Assembly (NCBI RefSeq): GCF_905207935.1
Contig: NZ_CAJLNI010000069.1
Location: forward strand, 1 to 10,050
DNA from: an uncultured Haemophilus sp.
GTDB lineage: Bacteria > Pseudomonadota > Gammaproteobacteria > Enterobacterales > Pasteurellaceae
Reading direction: 5' to 3'
Length of the DNA stretch: 10,050 nucleotides
Shown piece after piece: positions 1-5,377 of this stretch. The notes beneath the pieces are model-generated. The model worked only from the letters and a program-made list of their open reading frames with translations. It made no database searches and had not been told where the DNA came from. The first letter of the stretch is position 1; the number at the start of each line of letters is the position of its first letter. The position numbers and the translations under genes were made by a program.

Positions 1-693
1 ATTTTATCCACAGGTGGTGCTGAAGATAATCAATTAGTCATGCCACTCAATGCTGTACAAAAATTACTGGGTTTAGAAGGGAAAATTCAATCAGTTAAAG
101 TTTCTGCGCTGACCGTACCTGAAAATGACCTTTCTCGTAAAGCGCGTGCCAATACCGATGCGTTAGATGCTGAAGAGTACGATCGTTGGTATTGTACGGC
201 TTATGTTTCGTCTATTTCACATCAGTTAGAAGAAGCTATCTCTGGTGCCATTGTTCGCCCAATTTGGCAAGTCGCAGCGTCAGAAGGGGTCGTCATTGGT
301 AAAATCCAATTATTGCTTGCTGTCGTGACTCTCGCCGCTTTAATCGCAGCAGCCATGGGAATTGCCTCATTAATGAGTACAGGGATCATTGAGCGCTCAA
401 AAGAAATTGGTCTAATGAAAGCCTTAGGGGCATATCAATGGCAAATCGCTTTATTATTTTATTGCGAAGCCATTATCAGTGCCTTAATTGGTGGCACTCT
501 TGGTTGTATTGCAGGTTGGGGCTTAGCAAGATTTATTGGTTCAGCGCTATTTGGTGTACCACTGAGTTTCGCTTGGATTGTCATCCCTTGCGTATTGATG
601 CTGTCTATTTTAATTGCTGTCGTGGGCACTTGGTTCCCAGCTCATCGTATTGCCAAACTTTACCCTGTGGAGGTGCTGTATGGCCGCCAATAA
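1..693 (+). CDS. ABC transporter permease, FtsX/MacB fold, P19/FTR1-locus type (5' end cut off)
   Basis: The reading frame is open from base 1, so this is the C-terminal 230 residues of a longer permease; family members are about 400 residues with an N-terminal membrane helix that is not visible here. The visible part has the end of the periplasmic domain (about residues 1-98), then three hydrophobic segments at about 102-126, 149-178 and 190-212. The loop after the first of these carries ERSKEIGLMKALGA, the typical FtsX/MacB motif that contacts the ATPase. A stretch RPIWQVAASEG near residue 86 recurs in the next gene, showing that the two permeases are paralogues. It overlaps the next gene by 14 bp, implying translational coupling and a heteromeric transporter. 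The gene order suggests the inner-membrane ABC part of a P19/FTR1 iron-uptake locus. That assignment is inference from synteny. The FtsX-like fold is secure; the substrate is not visible from sequence. Confidence 0.85.
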   Translation: MLSTGGAEDNQLVMPLNAVQKLLGLEGKIQSVKVSALTVPENDLSRKARANTDALDAEEYDRWYCTAYVSSISHQLEEAISGAIVRPIWQVAASEGVVIGKIQLLLAVVTLAALIAAAMGIASLMSTGIIERSKEIGLMKALGAYQWQIALLFYCEAIISALIGGTLGCIAGWGLARFIGSALFGVPLSFAWIVIPCVLMLSILIAVVGTWFPAHRIAKLYPVEVLYGRQ

Positions 694-1813
694 AAGTATG
701 TTTTGGCGTTTAATCTTCCAAGCATTACGCCTACGTTTACAACGGGTATTTATTATCTTCTCTGCGTTGACTGTCGGTGCGTCTATTGTGACCGCAATGG
801 CAGCAGTCTATTTCGATATTAATACCAAAATGAGCCAAGAGCTCCGTACTTTTGGGGCAAACTTTTACATTGGTGCGGCCAATGGTGGTTTGATGAAAGA
901 GCGCCAATTAAAGCAAATTCTTCATCATGCACCGGATAATTTCATCACAGCAGCCAGCCCTTATTTATATGGCGTAGCGCGAAGTGATTTAGAAAAAATC
1001 GTTATTATGGGCGTGTGGTTTGAAGATATGCATGTTCTCGCACCTTATTGGCAAATTACCGGTTCAGCCATTAATGTGAACTTTGATGATCGCAATGCGA
1101 TGATTGGTAAAACCTTAGCTGAACGTCTCAATTTAGGTGTTGGAAGTAAATTAACTCTGTCTAAAAATGCGGTTGAAAAACATGAATTCACGATTAAAGC
1201 GATAGTTGAGGCAGGCGATGCCACAGACAACATGTTAATCGTTAGCTTAGAATTTGCACAAAGTTGGTTAGATAAAGAAGGATTGGCAAACAACGCCTTG
1301 CTCAATGTGAAAAATGAACAAGGTAACGTCGCACAATTTGCCCAAGACATTATGCAACGCCAACCCGATCTAACTGCTCGCCCAATTCGAAAAGTCTCAG
1401 CATCTGAAGGGCAGATTTTAGATAAAATTAAAGGATTGATGGGCTTAATCTCATTGGTCATTTTGATTCTCGCTACCCTTTGTGTGAATACCACGTTGAT
1501 TGCGATTGTTGGTGAGCGAGCAAAAGAATTTGCACTACAAAAAGCCTTAGGTGCCAAACAAAGTGACATCATTAAGCAAATTAGTACCGAGATTCTGATC
1601 ATTGCACTTTGCGCAATTGTCGCGGGACTGATTCTCGGCTACATCTTGGCACAATTACTAGGATTAACCGTATTCAAATCTTATATTGATATGCGTCTGC
1701 CGGTTATTCCAATTACTATCGTCTTATCGTTATTGGTTGCCTTTATTGCGGTGATTGTACCAACCAAACGCGCTTTAAATATCCAAACCGCAAATGTGTT
1801 AAAAGGGGAATAA
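680..1813 (+). CDS. ABC transporter permease, FtsX/MacB fold (second subunit)
   Basis: A 377-residue inner-membrane permease. A hydrophobic helix at about 24-45 is followed by a periplasmic MacB-type domain (about 46-250), then helices at about 255-277, 303-330 and 340-362. The cytoplasmic loop has GERAKEFALQKALGA (278-292), the ATPase-coupling motif of the FtsX family. RPIRKVSASEG (235-245) matches the same place in the preceding permease. The frame is open back to 614, but ATG 680 is the better start: GGAGG at 669-673 lies 6 bases before it, and this gives a short overlap with the upstream stop, normal for coupled subunits. ATG 698 has no ribosome site. The ATPase gene starts 1 base after the stop. 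The two permeases and the ATPase should form one transporter complex; its cargo is unknown, with a role in iron uptake inferred from the neighbourhood. Confidence 0.88.
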   Translation: MAANKSMFWRLIFQALRLRLQRVFIIFSALTVGASIVTAMAAVYFDINTKMSQELRTFGANFYIGAANGGLMKERQLKQILHHAPDNFITAASPYLYGVARSDLEKIVIMGVWFEDMHVLAPYWQITGSAINVNFDDRNAMIGKTLAERLNLGVGSKLTLSKNAVEKHEFTIKAIVEAGDATDNMLIVSLEFAQSWLDKEGLANNALLNVKNEQGNVAQFAQDIMQRQPDLTARPIRKVSASEGQILDKIKGLMGLISLVILILATLCVNTTLIAIVGERAKEFALQKALGAKQSDIIKQISTEILIIALCAIVAGLILGYILAQLLGLTVFKSYIDMRLPVIPITIVLSLLVAFIAVIVPTKRALNIQTANVLKGE

Positions 1814-1814
1814 A

Positions 1815-2486
1815 ATGAGTGAATTTGTGATTGAAACGCAACATTTATATAAACGATTCGGGCAAGTCACTGCTTTAGAAGATATTAATATTCAAATTCG
1901 CCAAGGTGAGTTTATTGCAATCATGGGGGCATCGGGTTCGGGTAAAACCACGCTCATGAATATTCTGACCGGTTTAGATACGGCCAGTGAAGGTAAAGTG
2001 ATTTTAGACGGCGTCGATGCGGCACAACTGGATGAAGTGGGTCGTCAACGTTTCCGAGCGGAAAAAATTGGTCTAGTCTTCCAACAATTCCATTTGATCC
2101 CTTATTTGACCGCACTTGAAAATGTGATGCTCGCACAGCACTATCACAGTGTGATTGATGAAGCGGCAGCTAAAGCGGTGCTCGAACAAGTGGGACTAGG
2201 TCATCGTATTGATCACCGTCCAAGCCAACTTTCTGGAGGTGAACAACAACGGGTATGTATTGCTCGCGCGTTGGTGAACCAGCCTCCAGTCATTTTTGCC
2301 GATGAGCCTACGGGTAACCTCGACGAAAAAAATGAAGAGCTTGTACTGGATTTACTACAAGAATTAAATCGCCAAGGTAGAACCATCGTTATGGTTACAC
2401 ACAATCCTGAATTGGGTGAGTTAACCGATCGTATTATTTATCTCCATCACGGAAAATTTGTAAAAGAGGACATTCATGAAAAATAA
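1815..2486 (+). CDS. ABC transporter ATP-binding protein (LolD/MacB-type)
   Basis: A 223-residue cytoplasmic ATPase that should energise the two FtsX-type permeases just upstream. All nucleotide-binding motifs are intact: Walker A GASGSGKTT (38-46), Q-loop Gln90 in LVFQQFHLIP, signature LSGGE (139-143), Walker B VIFADEPTG (159-167) with catalytic Glu163, and H-loop His196. The LVFQQFHLIP and ADEPTGNLD sequences are characteristic of the LolD/MacB/FtsE group, which agrees with the type of permease encoded beside it. GGGGA at 1805-1809 serves as the ribosome site 5 bases before ATG 1815. The 3' end overlaps the thioredoxin gene by 11 bp. A DNA uptake signal in reverse orientation lies inside the gene at 2109-2117. 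The family call is firm; what the complex moves or powers is not known from sequence. Confidence 0.93.
   Translation: MSEFVIETQHLYKRFGQVTALEDINIQIRQGEFIAIMGASGSGKTTLMNILTGLDTASEGKVILDGVDAAQLDEVGRQRFRAEKIGLVFQQFHLIPYLTALENVMLAQHYHSVIDEAAAKAVLEQVGLGHRIDHRPSQLSGGEQQRVCIARALVNQPPVIFADEPTGNLDEKNEELVLDLLQELNRQGRTIVMVTHNPELGELTDRIIYLHHGKFVKEDIHEK
2109..2117 (-). repeat. DNA uptake signal sequence (USS)
   Basis: Exact AAGTGCGGT on the minus strand, inside the LolD/MacB-type ATPase gene. It is recognised by the competence machinery of Haemophilus-group Pasteurellaceae. Confidence 0.85.
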
Positions 2487-2955
2487 ATTCGTAAAACTAC
2501 TCGCGATAAGTGCGGTCATTTTCGGCAGTGTTTCTTGTAAAGACGAAGTCGCTGCAATTGGCCAAAAAGCACCAGATATTGCAGCCTATGATTTACAAGG
2601 TAAAGAAGTGAAACTTGATGATTGGAAAGGCACTCGCTTACTGACATTCTGGTCTGAAACCTGTGGTCGATGTGTCGCTGAATTAAAAGAATTTGAAAAA
2701 TTAGCTGAAGCTAATCCAAATAAAGTTCAGCTTATCGCTATTAACGTAGATGGTGATAAAGTGGATACTAAAGCTGTGGTTGCTAAACGTCAGCTTACGT
2801 TGCCGGTTATCAAAGACCAATTAAAAATCACAGCAGAACGCTATCAGCTTATTGGCACGCCAACAAGCTTTGTGATCACACCTGAAGGCAATATTCAGGC
2901 TAAATATGAAGGGGCAATTCCCGCGGCAGATTTAGATAAATTATTTAAAGGCTAG
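2476..2955 (+). CDS. TlpA-like periplasmic thioredoxin, probable lipoprotein
   Basis: A 159-residue protein with a hydrophobic N-terminus and a possible lipidation Cys21 in GSVSC; Ser at -3 is not the usual Leu, so lipid attachment is probable but not certain. The rest is a thioredoxin-fold domain of the TlpA/ResA type: FWSETCGRC with the redox pair Cys63/Cys66, and the cis-proline in GTPTSFVI at Pro129. The active-site dipeptide is Gly-Arg, unlike the Gly-Pro of thioredoxin. The start at 2476 overlaps the ATPase gene by 11 bp and has AGAGGA five bases upstream. One or two thioredoxin genes follow the ABC genes in P19/FTR1 iron loci such as cj1664-cj1665 of Campylobacter jejuni (established knowledge). 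A role in keeping a periplasmic cysteine or heme-binding partner reduced is inference; the cytochrome c encoded next is one candidate partner. Confidence 0.85.
   Translation: MKNKFVKLLAISAVIFGSVSCKDEVAAIGQKAPDIAAYDLQGKEVKLDDWKGTRLLTFWSETCGRCVAELKEFEKLAEANPNKVQLIAINVDGDKVDTKAVVAKRQLTLPVIKDQLKITAERYQLIGTPTSFVITPEGNIQAKYEGAIPAADLDKLFKG
2508..2516 (+). repeat. DNA uptake signal sequence (USS)
   Basis: Exact AAGTGCGGT followed by CATTTTC, within the signal-peptide coding part of the thioredoxin gene, where sequence constraint on the protein is low. Confidence 0.85.
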
Positions 2956-2960
2956 CCAAA

Positions 2961-3284
2961 ATGCAAAAACGAATTTACTTACTCTCTACACTTTTACCCA
3001 TTTTAGGCTTTTTATTTACACCCCCCGCCCTTTCTGCCGAAGCTGACTTAGTGAAAGCTGAAAAGGTATATAAACGCTCTTGTGCAACTTGTCATGGGAA
3101 ACAAGGCGAAAAACCAGCAATGGGTGAGTCAAAAATTATTAATCAACTAAAACCAGAAGAAATTTCAACCGCACTTTCAGAACGAAAAGCGGGAAATATT
3201 ACTGGTGCAGGAAGCCCTGCAAAACAACGTTTAAGTGAGCAAGATATTCATAATTTAAGTGAATATATTCAAACACTAAAATAG
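2961..3284 (+). CDS. Small periplasmic c-type cytochrome (one heme)
   Basis: A 107-residue protein with a Sec signal peptide (Lys/Arg at 3-4, hydrophobic 6-22, likely cleavage after ALSA at residue 26). The mature part of about 81 residues has one heme-attachment motif CATCH (41-45) and a class I cytochrome c C-terminal helix with LSEQDIHNLSEYI. It fits the cytochrome_CBB3/c553-like group. In that group the distal heme ligand is usually a Met a few residues before the LS-x-D helix; here that stretch reads GAGSPAKQRL and has no Met. The only Met in the mature protein is Met54, 9 residues after the heme His. The gene starts 5 bases after the thioredoxin stop, with AAAGG at 2947-2951 as ribosome site, so it belongs to the same operon. 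It probably carries electrons to or from a periplasmic partner of the transport system; that role is inferred. Confidence 0.86.
   Translation: MQKRIYLLSTLLPILGFLFTPPALSAEADLVKAEKVYKRSCATCHGKQGEKPAMGESKIINQLKPEEISTALSERKAGNITGAGSPAKQRLSEQDIHNLSEYIQTLK
3168..3176 (-). repeat. DNA uptake signal sequence (USS)
   Basis: Exact AAGTGCGGT on the minus strand within the cytochrome c gene, followed on that strand by an AT-rich stretch (TGAAATTTC), as in the extended uptake consensus. Confidence 0.85.
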
Positions 3285-3286
3285 TT

Positions 3287-3315
3287 TTGAAATTTTTTTA
3301 AACTAATTTTAAAAT
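3287..3315 (+). promoter_or_regulatory. Sigma70-type promoter for the lipoprotein gene
   Basis: TTGAAA at 3287-3292 and TAAAAT at 3310-3315 are separated by exactly 17 bases, each one base from consensus. Transcription would start near 3322 and give a leader of about 60 bases before ATG 3385. The promoter begins just after the cytochrome stop codon, so the lipoprotein can be expressed apart from the upstream operon. Assigned from sequence pattern only. Confidence 0.6.
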
Positions 3316-3333
3316 GTAAGGTCTTAGAAAGGG

Positions 3334-3362
3334 CTTAGTTTTTATAAGCTAAGAAATTTTTT
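3334..3362 (+). terminator. Weak hairpin with U-run in the lipoprotein leader
   Basis: CTTAG (3334-3338) pairs with CTAAG (3349-3353) around a 10-base loop, and six T follow at 3357-3362. It could be the weak terminator of the ABC-thioredoxin-cytochrome operon. It lies downstream of the putative promoter at 3287-3315, so it would also be in the lipoprotein mRNA leader. The stem is short and AT-rich, so the call is tentative. Confidence 0.3.
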
Positions 3363-3384
3363 ATATATCAATAAAGGATTGTTT

Positions 3385-3981
3385 ATGAACAAATTTACTA
3401 AAATCAGTGCAACTGCATTATTTGCATTATTCTTAACTGCTTGTGATAAGCCAGCTGATAAACCAGCTCCAGCAAAACCTGAAACAACTCAGCCTGCGCC
3501 AGAAGCTAAACAAGAAGCAGCAAAACCTGCTGAAGCGACACCAGCTCAAGAACAAGCTGACTACAACAAATTACTTGAATGGAATGCAAGCCAAGCTCAA
3601 GCTCAAATGGCTGCACAACAAAAACTTCAATCTGATTTAACTGCTGCGGTTCAAGCAAAAGATGAGAAGAAAATTGAAGAAGCAATCAAAACTTTCAACA
3701 AAACTGTTGAAGATACTATTGCAAGCTTAGATAAATTAGAAGTTGCTTCACCTTCAGTGAAAAACATCAAAGATCAAAATAAAGAAGTACTTGCATTATC
3801 AAGTGAATTATTAGTTGATCAATTAAACTTAGCAACTAAAGCACCAACTGAAGAACAAACTAAAGCTTACCAAGCTAAAGTTGAAAAACTACAAGCTGCA
3901 GTAGCTAAATTACAAAAAGACGGTGCTGATTTAGCACAAAAATTTGCACCTGCAGCACCAGCTGCTCCAGCTGCAAAATAA
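3385..3981 (+). CDS. Ala/Lys/Gln-rich lipoprotein of unknown function
   Basis: A 198-residue predicted lipoprotein: signal peptide ending in the canonical lipobox LTAC with Cys20 as lipidation site. Residues 21-57 form a Pro/Ala/Lys/Glu-rich low-complexity linker. Residues 58-187 look almost wholly alpha-helical and coiled-coil-like, rich in Ala, Lys, Gln and Glu, with repeated KLQ and AAV elements. The tail is the short repeat APAAPAAPAAK. Apart from the signal-peptide lipobox Cys there are no cysteines and no catalytic motif that I recognise. The helical linker-plus-coil design resembles small envelope lipoproteins, but I cannot name the family. ATG 3385 is chosen because AAAGGA (3373-3378) sits 6 bases upstream; an in-frame TTG at 3379 overlaps the space after that site. 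Codons are strongly biased to A/T-ending forms, suggesting high expression. It has its own promoter and a strong terminator, so it is likely monocistronic. Confidence 0.8.
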   Translation: MNKFTKISATALFALFLTACDKPADKPAPAKPETTQPAPEAKQEAAKPAEATPAQEQADYNKLLEWNASQAQAQMAAQQKLQSDLTAAVQAKDEKKIEEAIKTFNKTVEDTIASLDKLEVASPSVKNIKDQNKEVLALSSELLVDQLNLATKAPTEEQTKAYQAKVEKLQAAVAKLQKDGADLAQKFAPAAPAAPAAK

Positions 3982-3997
3982 TTAAGCGTTAAAGATG

Positions 3998-4030
3998 AAA
4001 AAACCTTACTGTAAAAAGTAAGGTTTTTTT
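3998..4030 (+). terminator. Strong intrinsic terminator, probably bidirectional
   Basis: A perfect 12-bp stem (3998-4009 with 4018-4029, core ACCTTAC/GTAAGGT) encloses an 8-base loop and is followed by T through 4030. The A-run on the left arm gives a U-run when read on the minus strand, so it can also end the convergent ATP-grasp gene, whose stop codon is at 4037-4039. Confidence 0.9.
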
Positions 4031-4036
4031 ATGCGC

Positions 4037-4858
4037 TTATTTTAGTATTCTACTTTTCAACACATCAACAAATCGCTCTGTCGCCCCATCCCAACGATCT
4101 AAATATAACGCAGGCTCAATCAACTCTAATTCATTCAATAAAAATGTATTGTCAATAATCGTTCCATCTACTCGTGCATAAACAGGCATCTCTGGCAATT
4201 TATGTAAAACATGGCGAGCGGTTTCAATAATATGACGATCAACCTCAACAGGGATAATTTCAACTTTATATTGTGAATTCGCTCGCCATTCATTTTGAGG
4301 TGGCTGTCTGCGAATAGCATGACTAAATACACCATTGAAAAAAATCAAACTGGTTTCACCATTTGTAGCCACTTCAGGAATAAACGGCTGTAACACAACT
4401 TGCTCACCATACCCAGAAAGATCGGGTAATGCTTCACCTTGTGTTAGTTTTGTTACCAAATTACCACTCTGTCCTACAGCAGGTTTAATAACAAACTCTG
4501 GCCAATCTTGGCGTTCAAGTGCGATCAAAATTTCAGATGTTTTTGTTGAGCAAATAAGAGTGGGAATGACATTGATGCCCCAATTCTGCAAATCACATAG
4601 ATAGCCTTTATGACTATTCCATAACATTAATTCTGCAGGATTGATGAACGCATTCTTATGCTGTTTAATCCATTGAATAAATTCATTGTAGAAATTCGCA
4701 TAATCCCATGCTGCTAAAGGCAGAATAAACTGACCCCGTAATGTTTCTTGCCAAGGCAAAAATTGAGTAGGAATACCCTGATTAGAAAGTTGTGTTTGTA
4801 CAGGAATAAGATTTTGAGGGGCTGAAGGATACGTTTTGCAAGTGGTAATCGTAAGCAT
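4037..4858 (-). CDS. ATP-grasp domain protein, probable carboxylate-amine ligase
   Basis: A 273-residue cytoplasmic protein of the ATP-grasp superfamily (RimK/glutathione-synthetase-like), which joins a carboxylate to an amine or thiol through an acyl phosphate. Visible landmarks: a short N-terminal domain starting TITTCKTYP; WNSHKGYL (80-87); the ATP-lysine strand EFVIKPAVGQSG (121-132) with Lys125; the strand VLQPFIPE (155-162); GETSLIFFNGVFSHA (167-181); and the metal-binding segment ARVDG (228-232) with NELELIEP (242-249), whose acidic and Asn residues bind Mg-ATP. The frame is open to a TTG at 4906, but that codon lies inside the neighbouring terminator hairpin. ATG 4858 makes the protein begin exactly at the first beta strand expected for the family, although I see no clear ribosome site. 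No substrate-defining partner gene adjoins it, so the product of the ligation is unknown. It contains a near-miss uptake signal AAGTGCGAT at 4517-4525. Confidence 0.8.
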   Translation of the reverse strand: MLTITTCKTYPSAPQNLIPVQTQLSNQGIPTQFLPWQETLRGQFILPLAAWDYANFYNEFIQWIKQHKNAFINPAELMLWNSHKGYLCDLQNWGINVIPTLICSTKTSEILIALERQDWPEFVIKPAVGQSGNLVTKLTQGEALPDLSGYGEQVVLQPFIPEVATNGETSLIFFNGVFSHAIRRQPPQNEWRANSQYKVEIIPVEVDRHIIETARHVLHKLPEMPVYARVDGTIIDNTFLLNELELIEPALYLDRWDGATERFVDVLKSRILK

Positions 4859-4878
4859 AGTAAATAATGACTGGTTTA

Positions 4879-4906
4879 AGCATAAAGAAGATGCGCCAAT
4901 CACCAA
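4879..4906 (-). promoter_or_regulatory. Possible promoter for the ATP-grasp gene
   Basis: Read on the minus strand, TTGGTG (4901-4906) and TATGCT (4879-4884) are 16 bases apart, giving a start near 4872 and a leader of about 13 bases. It overlaps the terminator of the upstream operon. Both boxes are imperfect, so this is tentative; readthrough of the terminator is the alternative source of transcript. Confidence 0.25.
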
Positions 4907-4917
4907 ACTGGCGCATC
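4883..4917 (-). terminator. Intrinsic terminator of the importer-pseudoazurin operon
   Basis: A perfect 9-bp inverted repeat, GATGCGCCA (4890-4898) and TGGCGCATC (4909-4917), with a 10-base loop. On the minus strand the stem is followed by TTCTTTAT. It starts 11 bases beyond the pseudoazurin stop codon, the right place to end that operon. The stem is much more GC-rich than its surroundings. Confidence 0.8.
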
Positions 4918-4928
4918 AATTTCAATGA

Positions 4929-5363
4929 TTATTTTACTTGAGCAAAATATTTTTCAAGACGACCTTTGTTCGTCATGGATTTCTTCTCAAGATCTTTCAC
5001 CACTTTCTCTGCTTGTTCTTTGTTTGGTAGATTATCACCCACTTGAATCACACCATTCATATTCATTGAACGGTGTACTGGGCAAGTATAAACATAAACA
5101 CCTTCTTTATCTAAAGTGATCGTGAGTTCCTGATCTTCTTCAGATTGGAATTTTTGAGCACCTTCAGGAATTGCTTTGCTGTGCACAAAGTGACTTTTAT
5201 TTTCTGGACGGAATGTCACGGTATCACCTGGTTGTACTTTTAAATAACCCGGTTCAAAAACCATTGAGCCTTCACTGTTAGAATTCAGCATTTTGATGTC
5301 ATAATGTGCGGCTTGAGCAGCAAAACTTAATCCTAATAATGCTGCAAGTGCGATTTTTTTCAT
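4929..5363 (-). CDS. Pseudoazurin-family type I copper protein (cupredoxin)
   Basis: A periplasmic blue-copper electron carrier. The frame allows two ATGs; the second (5363) has AAGGA 7 bases upstream, while the first (5369) has it only 1 base away, so 5363 is chosen, giving 144 residues. The signal peptide runs MKKIALAALLGLSFAAQA and the mature protein starts AHYDIKMLN, as pseudoazurins do. Numbering from the chosen start, the copper ligands are all present with family spacing: His58 in KSHFVH, then Cys94, His97 and Met102 in TCPVHRSMNMNG. MVFEPGYLKVQPGDTVTF and GVIQVGDN are further family hallmarks, and the C-terminal helices are present. Pseudoazurins usually pass electrons to nitrite reductase, nitrous oxide reductase or cytochrome c peroxidase (established). 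This one is the last gene of an iron-type ABC importer operon, 14 bases behind the ATPase gene, which is unusual and suggests a metal redox or peroxidase-linked job. Confidence 0.92.
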   Translation of the reverse strand: MKKIALAALLGLSFAAQAAHYDIKMLNSNSEGSMVFEPGYLKVQPGDTVTFRPENKSHFVHSKAIPEGAQKFQSEEDQELTITLDKEGVYVYTCPVHRSMNMNGVIQVGDNLPNKEQAEKVVKDLEKKSMTNKGRLEKYFAQVK

Positions 5364-5377
5364 TTTCATTTCCTTAC

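Noticed and set aside
1045..1602. A 185-codon open frame on the minus strand inside the second permease gene.
   Set aside because: It is antisense to a well-supported permease, its protein has no recognisable domain, and it lacks a convincing ribosome site; it is a shadow frame.
3949..3981. Short GCACCAGCTG-type DNA repeat at the end of the lipoprotein gene as a possible phase-variable tract.
   Set aside because: It simply encodes APAAPAAPAAK with imperfect units, too few and too variable for slipped-strand phase variation of the kind seen in Haemophilus.
4859..4906. A 16-residue N-terminal extension of the ATP-grasp protein from a TTG start.
   Set aside because: The TTG lies in the loop of the upstream terminator hairpin, and the extension precedes the normal first beta strand of the family.
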